Of a stretch of 64,000 nucleotides of DNA, positions 52,728-59,959 are shown one piece after another. The notes below the pieces were generated by a model. That model saw only the letters and a program-made list of their open reading frames with translations. It made no database searches and was not told where the DNA came from. Every line of letters begins with the position of its first letter. Position 1 is the stretch's first letter. The translations under genes were made by a program, and so were the position numbers. The DNA is from Chitinophaga skermanii (GTDB lineage: Bacteria > Bacteroidota > Bacteroidia > Chitinophagales > Chitinophagaceae), in assembly GCF_003259335.1 (NCBI RefSeq), contig NZ_QLLL01000011.1:1-64000 (forward strand), in the 5' to 3' direction.

Positions 52728-53615
52728 TTATTTCTTCAGCAAATTATGCACGGCCGTTAATTGTGCTGGCGTTACCTGGTTTTTATGATAGCATAAATAC
52801 AATGTATTTGTAACAGGAGCATATCCTGGCCATATTTTAACAAGTTGTTTTTGTTTAAGGGCCGACTTAACGAGGTATTCTGGCAATATACTTAATGCTT
52901 TTGATGTGGCGATTGCTTTTGCGATGGTGTCGAGATCTGGTATGATGAACGACGGTTGTATAGCAGGGCGTTTCTGAAAGTTAATCAGCCAAAACCGGCG
53001 AATAAGTGCAAGATCACTGCTATAGGCGAGCCATTTTTGTTGCTTGAGCCAATTTTCTGTTTTTTGTGAATCACCGCTGGCGACCAGTTTTTTGAAGGGT
53101 TGGATATTTAATTTGGGGCTACTGACTAAAACGAGCTTCTCGGTGAAAATAGGTTCGCTGGCAAAATTGGAATTATCCATTGCATAATTCGAAAACACAA
53201 AATTGAGTTGCGATTTCTCCAACTTCGCTAAAAGGTCATTAGTTAACCCAAACTGAAAATTTATTTGAAATCCCGATTTCGCAATTCGTGAAGCAACCAT
53301 TGCATGAAAAAATTCGCGTGGTGCACCAATCGAAATTGTGGGCTGTTGCTTAATAATATTTTTATGAAAAGAATTCTCAACAGACTCCAACGTTTCAAGC
53401 GCTCCCACTATCTTCGTATATAACACTTTCCCATAATGTGTCGCAATCATTTTTCGCGCCGTCCTCTCAAATAATTCGACGCCGATATAATTTTCAAGTG
53501 CAGCTAAATGTTGACTAACATTCGGCTGCGTGATTGCCAATTCTTTCGCTGCGCCGGTGAGCGTTCCCGCTGTATATATCGCTTTAAAAGTGCGATACCA
53601 TTCTAGGTTAACCAT
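52728..53615 (-). CDS. LysR-family transcriptional regulator
   Basis: A 295-residue LysR-type regulator. The N-terminal winged HTH (MVNLEWYRTFKAIYTAGTLTGAAKELAITQPNVSQHLAALENYIG) is followed by a periplasmic-binding-protein-like effector domain (~90-290). It diverges from the DJ-1/PfpI gene with 109 bp between the starts, where palindromic AT-rich sequence (53625-53642) could be its operator. It probably regulates that gene. Confidence 0.9.
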   Translation of the reverse strand: MVNLEWYRTFKAIYTAGTLTGAAKELAITQPNVSQHLAALENYIGVELFERTARKMIATHYGKVLYTKIVGALETLESVENSFHKNIIKQQPTISIGAPREFFHAMVASRIAKSGFQINFQFGLTNDLLAKLEKSQLNFVFSNYAMDNSNFASEPIFTEKLVLVSSPKLNIQPFKKLVASGDSQKTENWLKQQKWLAYSSDLALIRRFWLINFQKRPAIQPSFIIPDLDTIAKAIATSKALSILPEYLVKSALKQKQLVKIWPGYAPVTNTLYLCYHKNQVTPAQLTAVHNLLKK

Positions 53616-53624
53616 AAAAAATAA

Positions 53625-53642
53625 CTATAAAAAATTTTATAG
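53625..53642. promoter_or_regulatory. Candidate LysR operator
   Basis: CTATAAAAAATTTTATAG is an interrupted palindrome between the divergent LysR and PfpI genes. ATAGCTAT follows at 53643-53650. The T-N11-A layout of LysR sites is compatible, but binding is not shown. Confidence 0.45.
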
Positions 53643-53724
53643 ATAGCTATAATTCATATTATTTTCTTTATGACTCAAAAACTGCCAGCTTTGCAAATAT
53701 AACATTCACAAAAAAGATAAAAAA

Positions 53725-54507
53725 ATGATGTTACAACGTAGCATAAAACAATTCTGGCAAACTAGTGTAATACTTATAATGCTTTTATTATCAAGCATTA
53801 CAGGATTTTCATTCAATAAAGAATTAATCATGAAAAAAAGAATCTTATTTGTATTAACAAGTCATGGTGAAATTGGAAATACCGGTGAAAAAACTGGATT
53901 TTGGTTATCTGAAGCTTCCCATCCTTGGGCAGCATTTAAAGAGGCAGGTTATGATATAGATTTTGTAAGTCCACAAGGAGGAATGCCGCCAATTGATGGC
54001 AATGATTTAAAAGATCCCGAAAATGCAGCATTTATGGCAGATGCAAAAGTAAAGGATGCGCTTGCACATACCAAAACCCCGTCCAGCATAGATTACAAAG
54101 CATACGATGCTATATTTTATGTCGGGGGCCATGGTACAATGTGGGATTTCCCAGGAAATAAGGATTTAGCTCAAATTGCCGCGAAAATATACGAGCAAGG
54201 GGGAATTGTTTCCGCTGTTTGTCATGGCCCTGCCGGGTTATTAAATATCAAATTATCGAATGGCGATAATTTGCTTAAAGGTAAGCGCGTAACGGGTTTT
54301 ACGAATAGTGAAGAAACTGTGCGTGGTTTAGCTAAGGTTGTTCCTTTCTTATTGGAAGATGAATTGAAAGCCCGTGGTGCTCAATACGTTGGAACAGAAA
54401 ATTGGGCAGATCATATTGAAGTAGACGGAAGATTAATTACAGGGCAAAATCCAGCTTCAGCGAAAAGTGTAGCAAAAGCTGTTATTAAAGCCCTTGAAAG
54501 TAAATAA
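53725..54507 (+). CDS. DJ-1/PfpI-family protein (Hsp31/glyoxalase III-like)
   Basis: A 260-residue DJ-1 superfamily protein. The nucleophile elbow SAVCHGPAGLLN places the catalytic Cys near residue 172, and the FYVGGHGTMWDF segment is as in Hsp31-like glyoxalase III and deglycase proteins. The N-terminal ~30 residues (FWQTSVILIMLLLSSITGFSF) look like a signal peptide. The internal ATG at 53830 (MKKRILFVL) would give a cytosolic form with the usual family start. Either could be used. It diverges from the LysR gene, its likely regulator, and ends at a good terminator. Confidence 0.85.
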   Translation: MMLQRSIKQFWQTSVILIMLLLSSITGFSFNKELIMKKRILFVLTSHGEIGNTGEKTGFWLSEASHPWAAFKEAGYDIDFVSPQGGMPPIDGNDLKDPENAAFMADAKVKDALAHTKTPSSIDYKAYDAIFYVGGHGTMWDFPGNKDLAQIAAKIYEQGGIVSAVCHGPAGLLNIKLSNGDNLLKGKRVTGFTNSEETVRGLAKVVPFLLEDELKARGAQYVGTENWADHIEVDGRLITGQNPASAKSVAKAVIKALESK

Positions 54508-54542
54508 GAATAGAAAGTTAGGATTCCTTTATAATACTATTT

Positions 54543-54582
54543 GCACTTGTTGATGTTATTCACATCACAAGTGCATTTTTTA
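54543..54582 (+). terminator. Terminator of the DJ-1/PfpI gene
   Basis: GCACTTGTTGATGT pairs with ACATCACAAGTGC (one bulge), followed by a T-run. Confidence 0.8.
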
Positions 54583-54599
54583 TTACTGTTTGATGTATT

Positions 54600-54890
54600 G
54601 TTTACTACGATTCGAAAAAAAACGTATTGGTTATACACAGAAGTATGTTAATTATAGCCCTTTATCCACAATATTCTTAATACTTTATTATTTATATTTC
54701 GAATATTCGTTTATTCGTTAACGTTATTAACATTTTTTGTGTATAATAATTCGTAAAATCTACAATGAATAATAAAATTGATATATCATATAAATGATCA
54801 TTTTAGTTCAAATAATTCATTGATATGCTAATAAAGTAACGCTAATAAAAAATCGTATCGTTGTCCCCGTTTTATCCACAAAACTTTGCG
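54600..54890. other. AT-rich stretch with a cluster of DnaA boxes
   Basis: Four exact TTATNCACA boxes in 250 bp: 54631-54639 (TTATACACA), 54662-54670 (TTATCCACA), 54738-54746 (reverse, TGTGTATAA) and 54872-54880 (TTATCCACA), in very AT-rich DNA. There is no ORF before the lipase gene. It may be an origin-related site, a DnaA-titration site, or DnaA regulation of the lipase gene. Confidence 0.45.
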
Positions 54891-54930
54891 GAATGTTTTT
54901 TGTTATGTAAGGGATAAAATTTGTTCCCTC

Positions 54931-56013
54931 ATGCGCCTTATACTTTGTTATTTCCTTATTCTTATACCACATCTTGCGCCAGCACAACAACTACAACCTG
55001 GTTTCGATCCAAAAGAATATCTTTCATTATTAGAAATCCCGGAAAGAACCGACAGTACAGGTAACTTCAAGGAAGCCAAAGGTTTCACGTTAAAGTATGT
55101 GTCTCCAGAAGTTGGCCTATACAACCGCTGGGCACTTTGGGAAAGAGCTGATGGTGTGGATATTATCCGCGTTCGCGGCACTATTCCTAGAAATGAAAGC
55201 TGGCTGGCGAACTTTTACGCGGGCATGATCCCTGCTCATGGTACCTTACAAATAAACGATAGCACCAAGTTTGAATATAAGCTAACGGCCGACCAAAATA
55301 AAGCTTTTGTACACACCGGTTGGACAATCTCGTTGGCACATCTAGCACCCACAATTGAACAACAAATATTAGCGGAGTATGCAAAAGGTAAACGGGAGTT
55401 TATTATTATGGGGCATAGCCAAGGTGGTGCAATAACATTCTTACTTCGATCATATTTATACTACAACCCGCGAATACCCAAAGATATTATATTTAAAACC
55501 TATAGCAGTGCAGCTCCTAAACCCGGCAACCTATTCTTCGCATACGATTACGACTTTATCACTCGCGGTGGATGGGGCTTGCGGGTAGTAAACAGCGAAG
55601 ACTGGGTACCAGAAACGCCTTTCTCCCTTCAAACACTGAAGGATTTCAATCATATCTCTGCCTTTATGAATGTGAAGAAAATTCTTCACGAACAAGATTT
55701 TTTTGCCCGGTTAGCAGGCTCCTATGTTTATAATAAAATGGATCGTACAACGAAACGCTCCGAAAGAAGATTTAGGAAATACCTAGGCAACTATGTTTAT
55801 AAAATGGTAAAGAAAACTTTGCCAGAATTGAAACAACCCAACTATGTAAGATCACACAATTACCAATTAGCAGGTACGCCTATTATACTATTAGCAGATA
55901 GCGCCTATCACGAGAAATTCAAGTTTGATGGCAAAAATGTGTTTATGCACCATATGTTTGAACCATACATTTATTTAGTGGAGAAGTACTATCTGCAAAA
56001 TACCGTAAAGTAA
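54931..56013 (+). CDS. Secreted class 3 lipase-like alpha/beta hydrolase
   Basis: About 360 residues from the ATG at 54931, which begins a signal peptide (MRLILCYFLILIPHLAPAQ). The longer frame to 54886 adds a cysteine-rich leader. The nucleophile elbow FIIMGHSQGGAITF marks a lipase/esterase with Ser in GHSQG. A later Asp and the His in FNHISAF or SHNYQL are candidate triad members. The family resembles lipase class 3. The substrate is unknown. The terminator at 56085 follows directly. Confidence 0.82.
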   Translation: MRLILCYFLILIPHLAPAQQLQPGFDPKEYLSLLEIPERTDSTGNFKEAKGFTLKYVSPEVGLYNRWALWERADGVDIIRVRGTIPRNESWLANFYAGMIPAHGTLQINDSTKFEYKLTADQNKAFVHTGWTISLAHLAPTIEQQILAEYAKGKREFIIMGHSQGGAITFLLRSYLYYNPRIPKDIIFKTYSSAAPKPGNLFFAYDYDFITRGGWGLRVVNSEDWVPETPFSLQTLKDFNHISAFMNVKKILHEQDFFARLAGSYVYNKMDRTTKRSERRFRKYLGNYVYKMVKKTLPELKQPNYVRSHNYQLAGTPIILLADSAYHEKFKFDGKNVFMHHMFEPYIYLVEKYYLQNTVK

Positions 56014-56084
56014 TAGCGAATAATCAATGAAGGCAATGCAATCCTTAGGTAATTAGTGTATTAACATTTCTAAATAATCGTTTG

Positions 56085-56115
56085 AAAGGATAGGGGATTA
56101 CCTATCCTTTTTTCT
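56085..56115 (+). terminator. Terminator of the lipase gene
   Basis: AAAGGATAGG (56085-56094) pairs with CCTATCCTTT (56101-56110) around GGATTA, followed by a T-run. Confidence 0.85.
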
Positions 56116-56203
56116 GTTATTCCTAACTATTCTAAAATGCTATAAAACAATAATTATCGCTTTATAGAAATTGATATAACTATTTGATTATTAATAAAAT
56201 GTG

Positions 56204-56234
56204 TTGTTTTGTATTCGATGATGTCCTAATTTCG
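56204..56234 (+). promoter_or_regulatory. Putative promoter of the repeat coiled-coil gene
   Basis: TTG (56204-56206), a 20-bp spacer, then TAATTTCG (56227-56234), one mismatch from TAnnTTTG. It lies 47 nt before the ATG at 56282. Confidence 0.4.
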
Positions 56235-56281
56235 CACAACGATGAAAAACTAGTTTTTACGAAAAAACCAACTTGAAAACC

Positions 56282-57190
56282 ATGTCAGAAACTCAAGTAG
56301 AATCGATCTTATCAGAGATTAGATTTTTAGGAAACATCATGAATGAAAACTTTCATTCTATTGACCTTCAATTTACCAAAGTCGATGCCCGCTTCGACCT
56401 AGTAGATCAAAAGTTCGAGCAAGTCGACGCCCGCTTTGATTTAGTAGATCAAAAGTTCGAGCAAGTCGATGCTCGCTTCGATCTAGTAGATCAAAAGTTT
56501 GAAGAAGTCGATGCCCGCTTTGATTTAGTAGATCAAAAGTTTGAGCAGGTCGATGCCCGCTTTGATTTAGTAGATCAAAAGTTCGAGCAAGTTGATGCCC
56601 GCTTTGATTTAGTAGATCAAAAGTTTAAGCAAGTCGATGCTCGCTTCGATCTAGTAGATCAAAAGTTCGAACAAGTCGACGCTAGGCTCGATGGTATCGA
56701 CAATCGCTTGGACAAAATGGATGTTCGTTTAGAGAAAGTTGAAGGAAGATTAGATGTGATCGAGGTAAGGTTAGATAACATCGATGTTCGACTAGATGGT
56801 ATTGACGATCGCTTAGACAAAATGGATCTCCGCTTCGATGGTATCGACCAACGTCTAGATCAGATGGATCTCCGCTTCGATGGTATCGACCAACGTTTAG
56901 ATCAAATGGATCTCCGCTTCGATGGTATCGACCAACGTTTAGATCAAATGGATCTTCGTTTCGATGGTATCGATCAACGTTTAGATCAAATGGATCTTCG
57001 CTTCGATGGTATCGATCAACGCCTGGATCAAATGGATCTTCGCTTCGAAGAAATGAGTTACCAAATGAACAAAGGTTTCGAAGCAATGGAACTAGGCTTC
57101 AGAGGTATAAACACCATTCTTCGCGATTTCCAAAAGAGGTTTGAAGTGCTAGAAACTAGACACAAGCGCCGTAGACGCAGATCCTACTAA
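56282..57190 (+). CDS. Repeat coiled-coil protein of 14-residue units
   Basis: A 302-residue charged protein of unknown function. After a short N-terminal region come seven near-identical units VDARFDLVDQKFEQ. A transition follows (IDNRLDKMDVRLEKVEGRLDV), then five units MDLRFDGIDQRLDQ, and a basic tail (TRHKRRRRRSY). Hydrophobic residues fall at positions 1 and 5 of each 7 (V/M/I and F/L), predicting a long trimeric or tetrameric coiled coil of two heptads per unit. The 42-bp DNA repeats make copy-number change likely. Similar repeats occur in phage-tail and Borrelia Bdr-like proteins. The ATG at 56282 is preferred over the TTG at 56273. Confidence 0.85.
   Translation: MSETQVESILSEIRFLGNIMNENFHSIDLQFTKVDARFDLVDQKFEQVDARFDLVDQKFEQVDARFDLVDQKFEEVDARFDLVDQKFEQVDARFDLVDQKFEQVDARFDLVDQKFKQVDARFDLVDQKFEQVDARLDGIDNRLDKMDVRLEKVEGRLDVIEVRLDNIDVRLDGIDDRLDKMDLRFDGIDQRLDQMDLRFDGIDQRLDQMDLRFDGIDQRLDQMDLRFDGIDQRLDQMDLRFDGIDQRLDQMDLRFEEMSYQMNKGFEAMELGFRGINTILRDFQKRFEVLETRHKRRRRRSY
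56388..56685 (+). repeat. 42-bp tandem repeat, first block (about seven units)
   Basis: Coding repeat of the VDARFDLVDQKFEQ unit, 42 bp each, with a few silent or conservative changes (gcccgc/gctcgc, gatttagta/gatctagta). The units are nearly identical at the DNA level, so recent expansion is likely. Confidence 0.85.
56823..57032 (+). repeat. 42-bp tandem repeat, second block (five units)
   Basis: Coding repeat of the MDLRFDGIDQRLDQ unit, five copies, several identical at DNA level. It has a different unit sequence but the same 42-bp length as the first block. Confidence 0.85.
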
Positions 57191-57237
57191 CTCCAACTAT
57201 TCTAACCCTTTTTAATTGCTCTTATCACCCATTATCG

Positions 57238-57270
57238 AAAAAAAAAATGGCCGACTTTTGTCGACCATTT
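57238..57270 (-). terminator. Terminator of the zinc metallopeptidase gene
   Basis: AAATGGCCGAC pairs with GTCGACCATTT (one G-U on the minus-strand RNA), followed there by a long T-run. Confidence 0.8.
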
Positions 57271-57274
57271 CCTG

Positions 57275-58114
57275 TTATCTTGAACTATTAAAAGTATCGC
57301 CTTGCTTTATATCGCCCGTTTCATACCCCTTCTTAAACCAATACATCCGTTGCTCCGATGTACCATGTGTAAATGCATCGGGCACCACATATCCCTGGGA
57401 CTCCTTCTGTAAACGATCATCACCAATAGCATTGGCTGCATTCAACGCCGCCTCAATATCACCAGGCTCTAACACGTTCTTCATCTTCTGATCGTAATGC
57501 GCCCACAAGCCTGCAAAGAAATCGGCTTGTAGTTCCAACTTCACACTCAGCTTATTGTATTCCGCCTCGCTCAATTGAGAGCGCATGCGTTGTACTTGTT
57601 CATTTATGCCTAGTAGGTTTTGTACATGATGACCCACCTCGTGCGCCACTACGTAAGCCATAGCAAACTCGCCCGGTGCTTTAAAACGATCGCTTAATTC
57701 TTGGGCAAAAGAAAGATCGATATACACTTGTTTATCCGCCGGGCAATAAAACGGGCCGCTGGCCGCGCTTGCATTACCACAAGCCGATTGAACGTAATCC
57801 GAGAACAGCACCATCCGGGGTGCTTCATAGGTTTTATTCATCTCGGAAAAAACTTGCGACCATACATCTTCCGTATCCGCCAGCACCACTTTCACAAATT
57901 TCGCTTGCTGTTCTTCAGCAGCGCTAATCTCGCGCTTCGTACCAGGTTGCGTAGTTTGTTGCATATTTACGACCTGCGAAGGATCGCCTCCAAGGAAATA
58001 TACGAGTAGTGCAATTACCAAGGTGCCAATACCGCCACCTACGGCCATCTGCCCACCGCTCATACCCCTGCGATCGTCAACATTGTCGCTTTCGCGACGG
58101 CCTTGCCATTTCAT
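57275..58114 (-). CDS. Membrane-anchored neutral zinc metallopeptidase (YpfJ-like)
   Basis: A 279-residue YpfJ/KPN_00940-type metallopeptidase. The short N-terminus (MKWQGRRESDNVDDRRG), a Gly-rich helix (IGTLVIALLVYFLGG, ~34-48) and the zinc motif VVAHEVGHHVQ (HExxH, ~163) are present, with a downstream ELQADFFAG Glu/Asp segment completing the site. The family is widespread but of unknown substrate. It converges on the coiled-coil gene. Confidence 0.92.
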   Translation of the reverse strand: MKWQGRRESDNVDDRRGMSGGQMAVGGGIGTLVIALLVYFLGGDPSQVVNMQQTTQPGTKREISAAEEQQAKFVKVVLADTEDVWSQVFSEMNKTYEAPRMVLFSDYVQSACGNASAASGPFYCPADKQVYIDLSFAQELSDRFKAPGEFAMAYVVAHEVGHHVQNLLGINEQVQRMRSQLSEAEYNKLSVKLELQADFFAGLWAHYDQKMKNVLEPGDIEAALNAANAIGDDRLQKESQGYVVPDAFTHGTSEQRMYWFKKGYETGDIKQGDTFNSSR

Positions 58115-58344
58115 ATCAAAATATTTTTGGGTTTACGCTGTAAATATAGTTTTAGTTTTTATGCGTTGAAACGGGATGACAGATATTTTTTGGTCGTCGC
58201 CTTTGTGCTCTTGAAAGGCTTTAGTTGCGTCGCACGTTTCAACGGTTTATTCGCTGGTAGGGCAGTGCCCAACAAAGTTTATATAGTTAAAACGGGGCGC
58301 CGCAAGCAATGTTCAATAGTAATATAAAAGATGGCAACCACCGT
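58115..58344. other. Gene-free stretch with an inverted repeat, possible repeat remnant
   Basis: CGTTGAAACG (58164-58173) and CGTTTCAACG (58235-58244) are inverted copies 61 bp apart. A GGGCAGTGCCC palindrome lies at 58260-58270. The stretch is more GC-rich than other gaps and stays open in one frame (58103-58327), suggesting a decayed or miniature element or a structured RNA. No transposase is visible. Confidence 0.35.
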
Positions 58345-58377
58345 ATAAAAAAATAGAGGCCGGGTAAAAACCCGGCC
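58345..58377 (-). terminator. Terminator of the gltBD operon
   Basis: GGCCGGGT pairs with ACCCGGCC (58358-58365 with 58370-58377) around AAAA. A T-run follows on the minus strand. Confidence 0.85.
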
Positions 58378-58438
58378 CGGTCGAAGGTTACAACAAAATC
58401 TAAACCTGCTTATTTAGAAGAATCTTTAACTGGGATGT

Positions 58439-59914
58439 TTATAGTAACATGCCCATTACTGAATTATCTTTTGTTTCAAGTTGTGAAGAACCCATCAAAA
58501 ACTCGTCTACCTTTCTTGCACATTCGCGTCCTTCGCTGATGGCCCATACTACTAAAGATTGACCGCGGCGCATATCACCGGCTGCAAATACTTTAGGAAT
58601 GGATGTTTGGTAACTTTTTTCGGTGGCTTTCACATTTCCCCTGTCGTCTAATTCCACACCCAAGTTATCGATCATGCCAATGTGCTGCGGGTGAACGAAG
58701 CCCATGGCTAATAGTGCCAACTCACAAGGAACGGTTCTTTCCGAACCGGGCACTTCTGTAAAGCGTGCCGGCTTCCCATCACTGCTCGAAACCCATTGCA
58801 GATCCACCATTACAATGCCCGTTAACTCACCCTTGTCGTTGCCCTTGAATTCCTTCGTGGCAATCGCCCATTGGCGGTCGGCACCCTCTTCATGCGATGT
58901 ACTCGTTTTTAGTAACATCGGGTAAGTGGGCCATGGCATAAATTGCGTGCGCTCTGATGGAGGCTTCGGCAATAACTCGATTTGTGTGATACTTTTTGCA
59001 CCATGCCTGTTGGAGGTACCCACACAGTCGGAACCCGTATCACCACCGCCGATCACTACTACATTCTTCCCTGTGGCAAATACATCTTCACCTAAAACAG
59101 GTAAATCGGAAACCCTTTTGTTTTGTTGTTTCAAGAAGTCCATCGCGAAATGAACACCCTTTAACTCGCGACCGGGAATCGGTAAGTCGCGCGGAATGGT
59201 ACTACCACCAGCTAATACAACAGCGTTGTACTCGCGGAGTATATCATTCACACTAATATTCACACCAACGTTCGCATTGCATTGGAAAACGATACCTTCT
59301 TCTTCCATCAGCTTTATGCGGCGGTCGATAACCCATTTATCTAATTTGAAATCTGGAATACCATAACGTAATAATCCTCCAGGTGCATCGTCTCTCTCAA
59401 ATACGGTTACAAGATGACCTGCATAATTTAATTGAGCGGCTGCAGCAAGCCCAGCAGGTCCGGAGCCAATAACGGCTACCTTTTTGCCAGTTCTCACACG
59501 TGGAGTTTTCGCTTGTACCAATCCTTTATCGAAAGCAATTTCTATGATATGTTTTTCAATTTCTTCTATGGCTACCGGTGGTTGATTAATACCGAGAACA
59601 CATGCGCTTTCGCAGGGAGCTGGACAGATTCTTCCTGTAAATTCGGGAAAATTATTGGTAGATGAAAGTATTTCGTAAGCTTCTTTCCAATCTTTTCTAT
59701 AAACGGCGTCGTTGAACTCTGGAATAACGTTGCCCAGTGGGCATCCGCTATGACAAAATGGTACACCACAATTCATGCAACGCGCAGCTTGTTCGTTCAA
59801 TACTGGTTCTTGAAAACGTTGTACGAACTCTTTATAATGTGAGGTCCTATCGCTAGGAGCTTCTTTGCCCGGTAAGGTGCGGGTAAACTCTAAGAATCCT
59901 GTTGGTTTGCCCAT
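58439..59914 (-). CDS. gltD: Glutamate synthase small (beta) subunit
   Basis: A 491-residue NADPH-dependent glutamate synthase beta subunit. The N-terminal iron-sulfur ligands are in CMNCGVPFCHSGCPLGN and CPAPCESACVLGI. Two Rossmann folds follow (VIGSGPAGLAAAAQL for FAD, VIGGGDTGSDC for NADPH). The FAD-binding AAGDMRRGQSLVVWAI ends the chain. It passes electrons to GltB, whose gene is 45 bp upstream on the same strand, so the pair is one operon ending at the terminator near 58360. Confidence 0.97.
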   Translation of the reverse strand: MGKPTGFLEFTRTLPGKEAPSDRTSHYKEFVQRFQEPVLNEQAARCMNCGVPFCHSGCPLGNVIPEFNDAVYRKDWKEAYEILSSTNNFPEFTGRICPAPCESACVLGINQPPVAIEEIEKHIIEIAFDKGLVQAKTPRVRTGKKVAVIGSGPAGLAAAAQLNYAGHLVTVFERDDAPGGLLRYGIPDFKLDKWVIDRRIKLMEEEGIVFQCNANVGVNISVNDILREYNAVVLAGGSTIPRDLPIPGRELKGVHFAMDFLKQQNKRVSDLPVLGEDVFATGKNVVVIGGGDTGSDCVGTSNRHGAKSITQIELLPKPPSERTQFMPWPTYPMLLKTSTSHEEGADRQWAIATKEFKGNDKGELTGIVMVDLQWVSSSDGKPARFTEVPGSERTVPCELALLAMGFVHPQHIGMIDNLGVELDDRGNVKATEKSYQTSIPKVFAAGDMRRGQSLVVWAISEGRECARKVDEFLMGSSQLETKDNSVMGMLL

Positions 59915-59959
59915 GTTAAGCTTTTTAATTAGTTTGAATAATCCGTTTCTCCAAAAGCA

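Noticed and set aside
56388-57032. CRISPR-like regular repeats
   Set aside because: The 42-bp units are contiguous, coding and without spacers. They encode a coiled coil.
56682-57086. Antisense 134-residue open frame in the coiled-coil gene
   Set aside because: It is a by-product of the repeat composition, with no start context or family resemblance.
58103-58327. 74-residue open frame upstream of the zinc metallopeptidase
   Set aside because: It overlaps the metallopeptidase start on the other strand and has no recognisable domain. It is treated as part of a possible repeat remnant.
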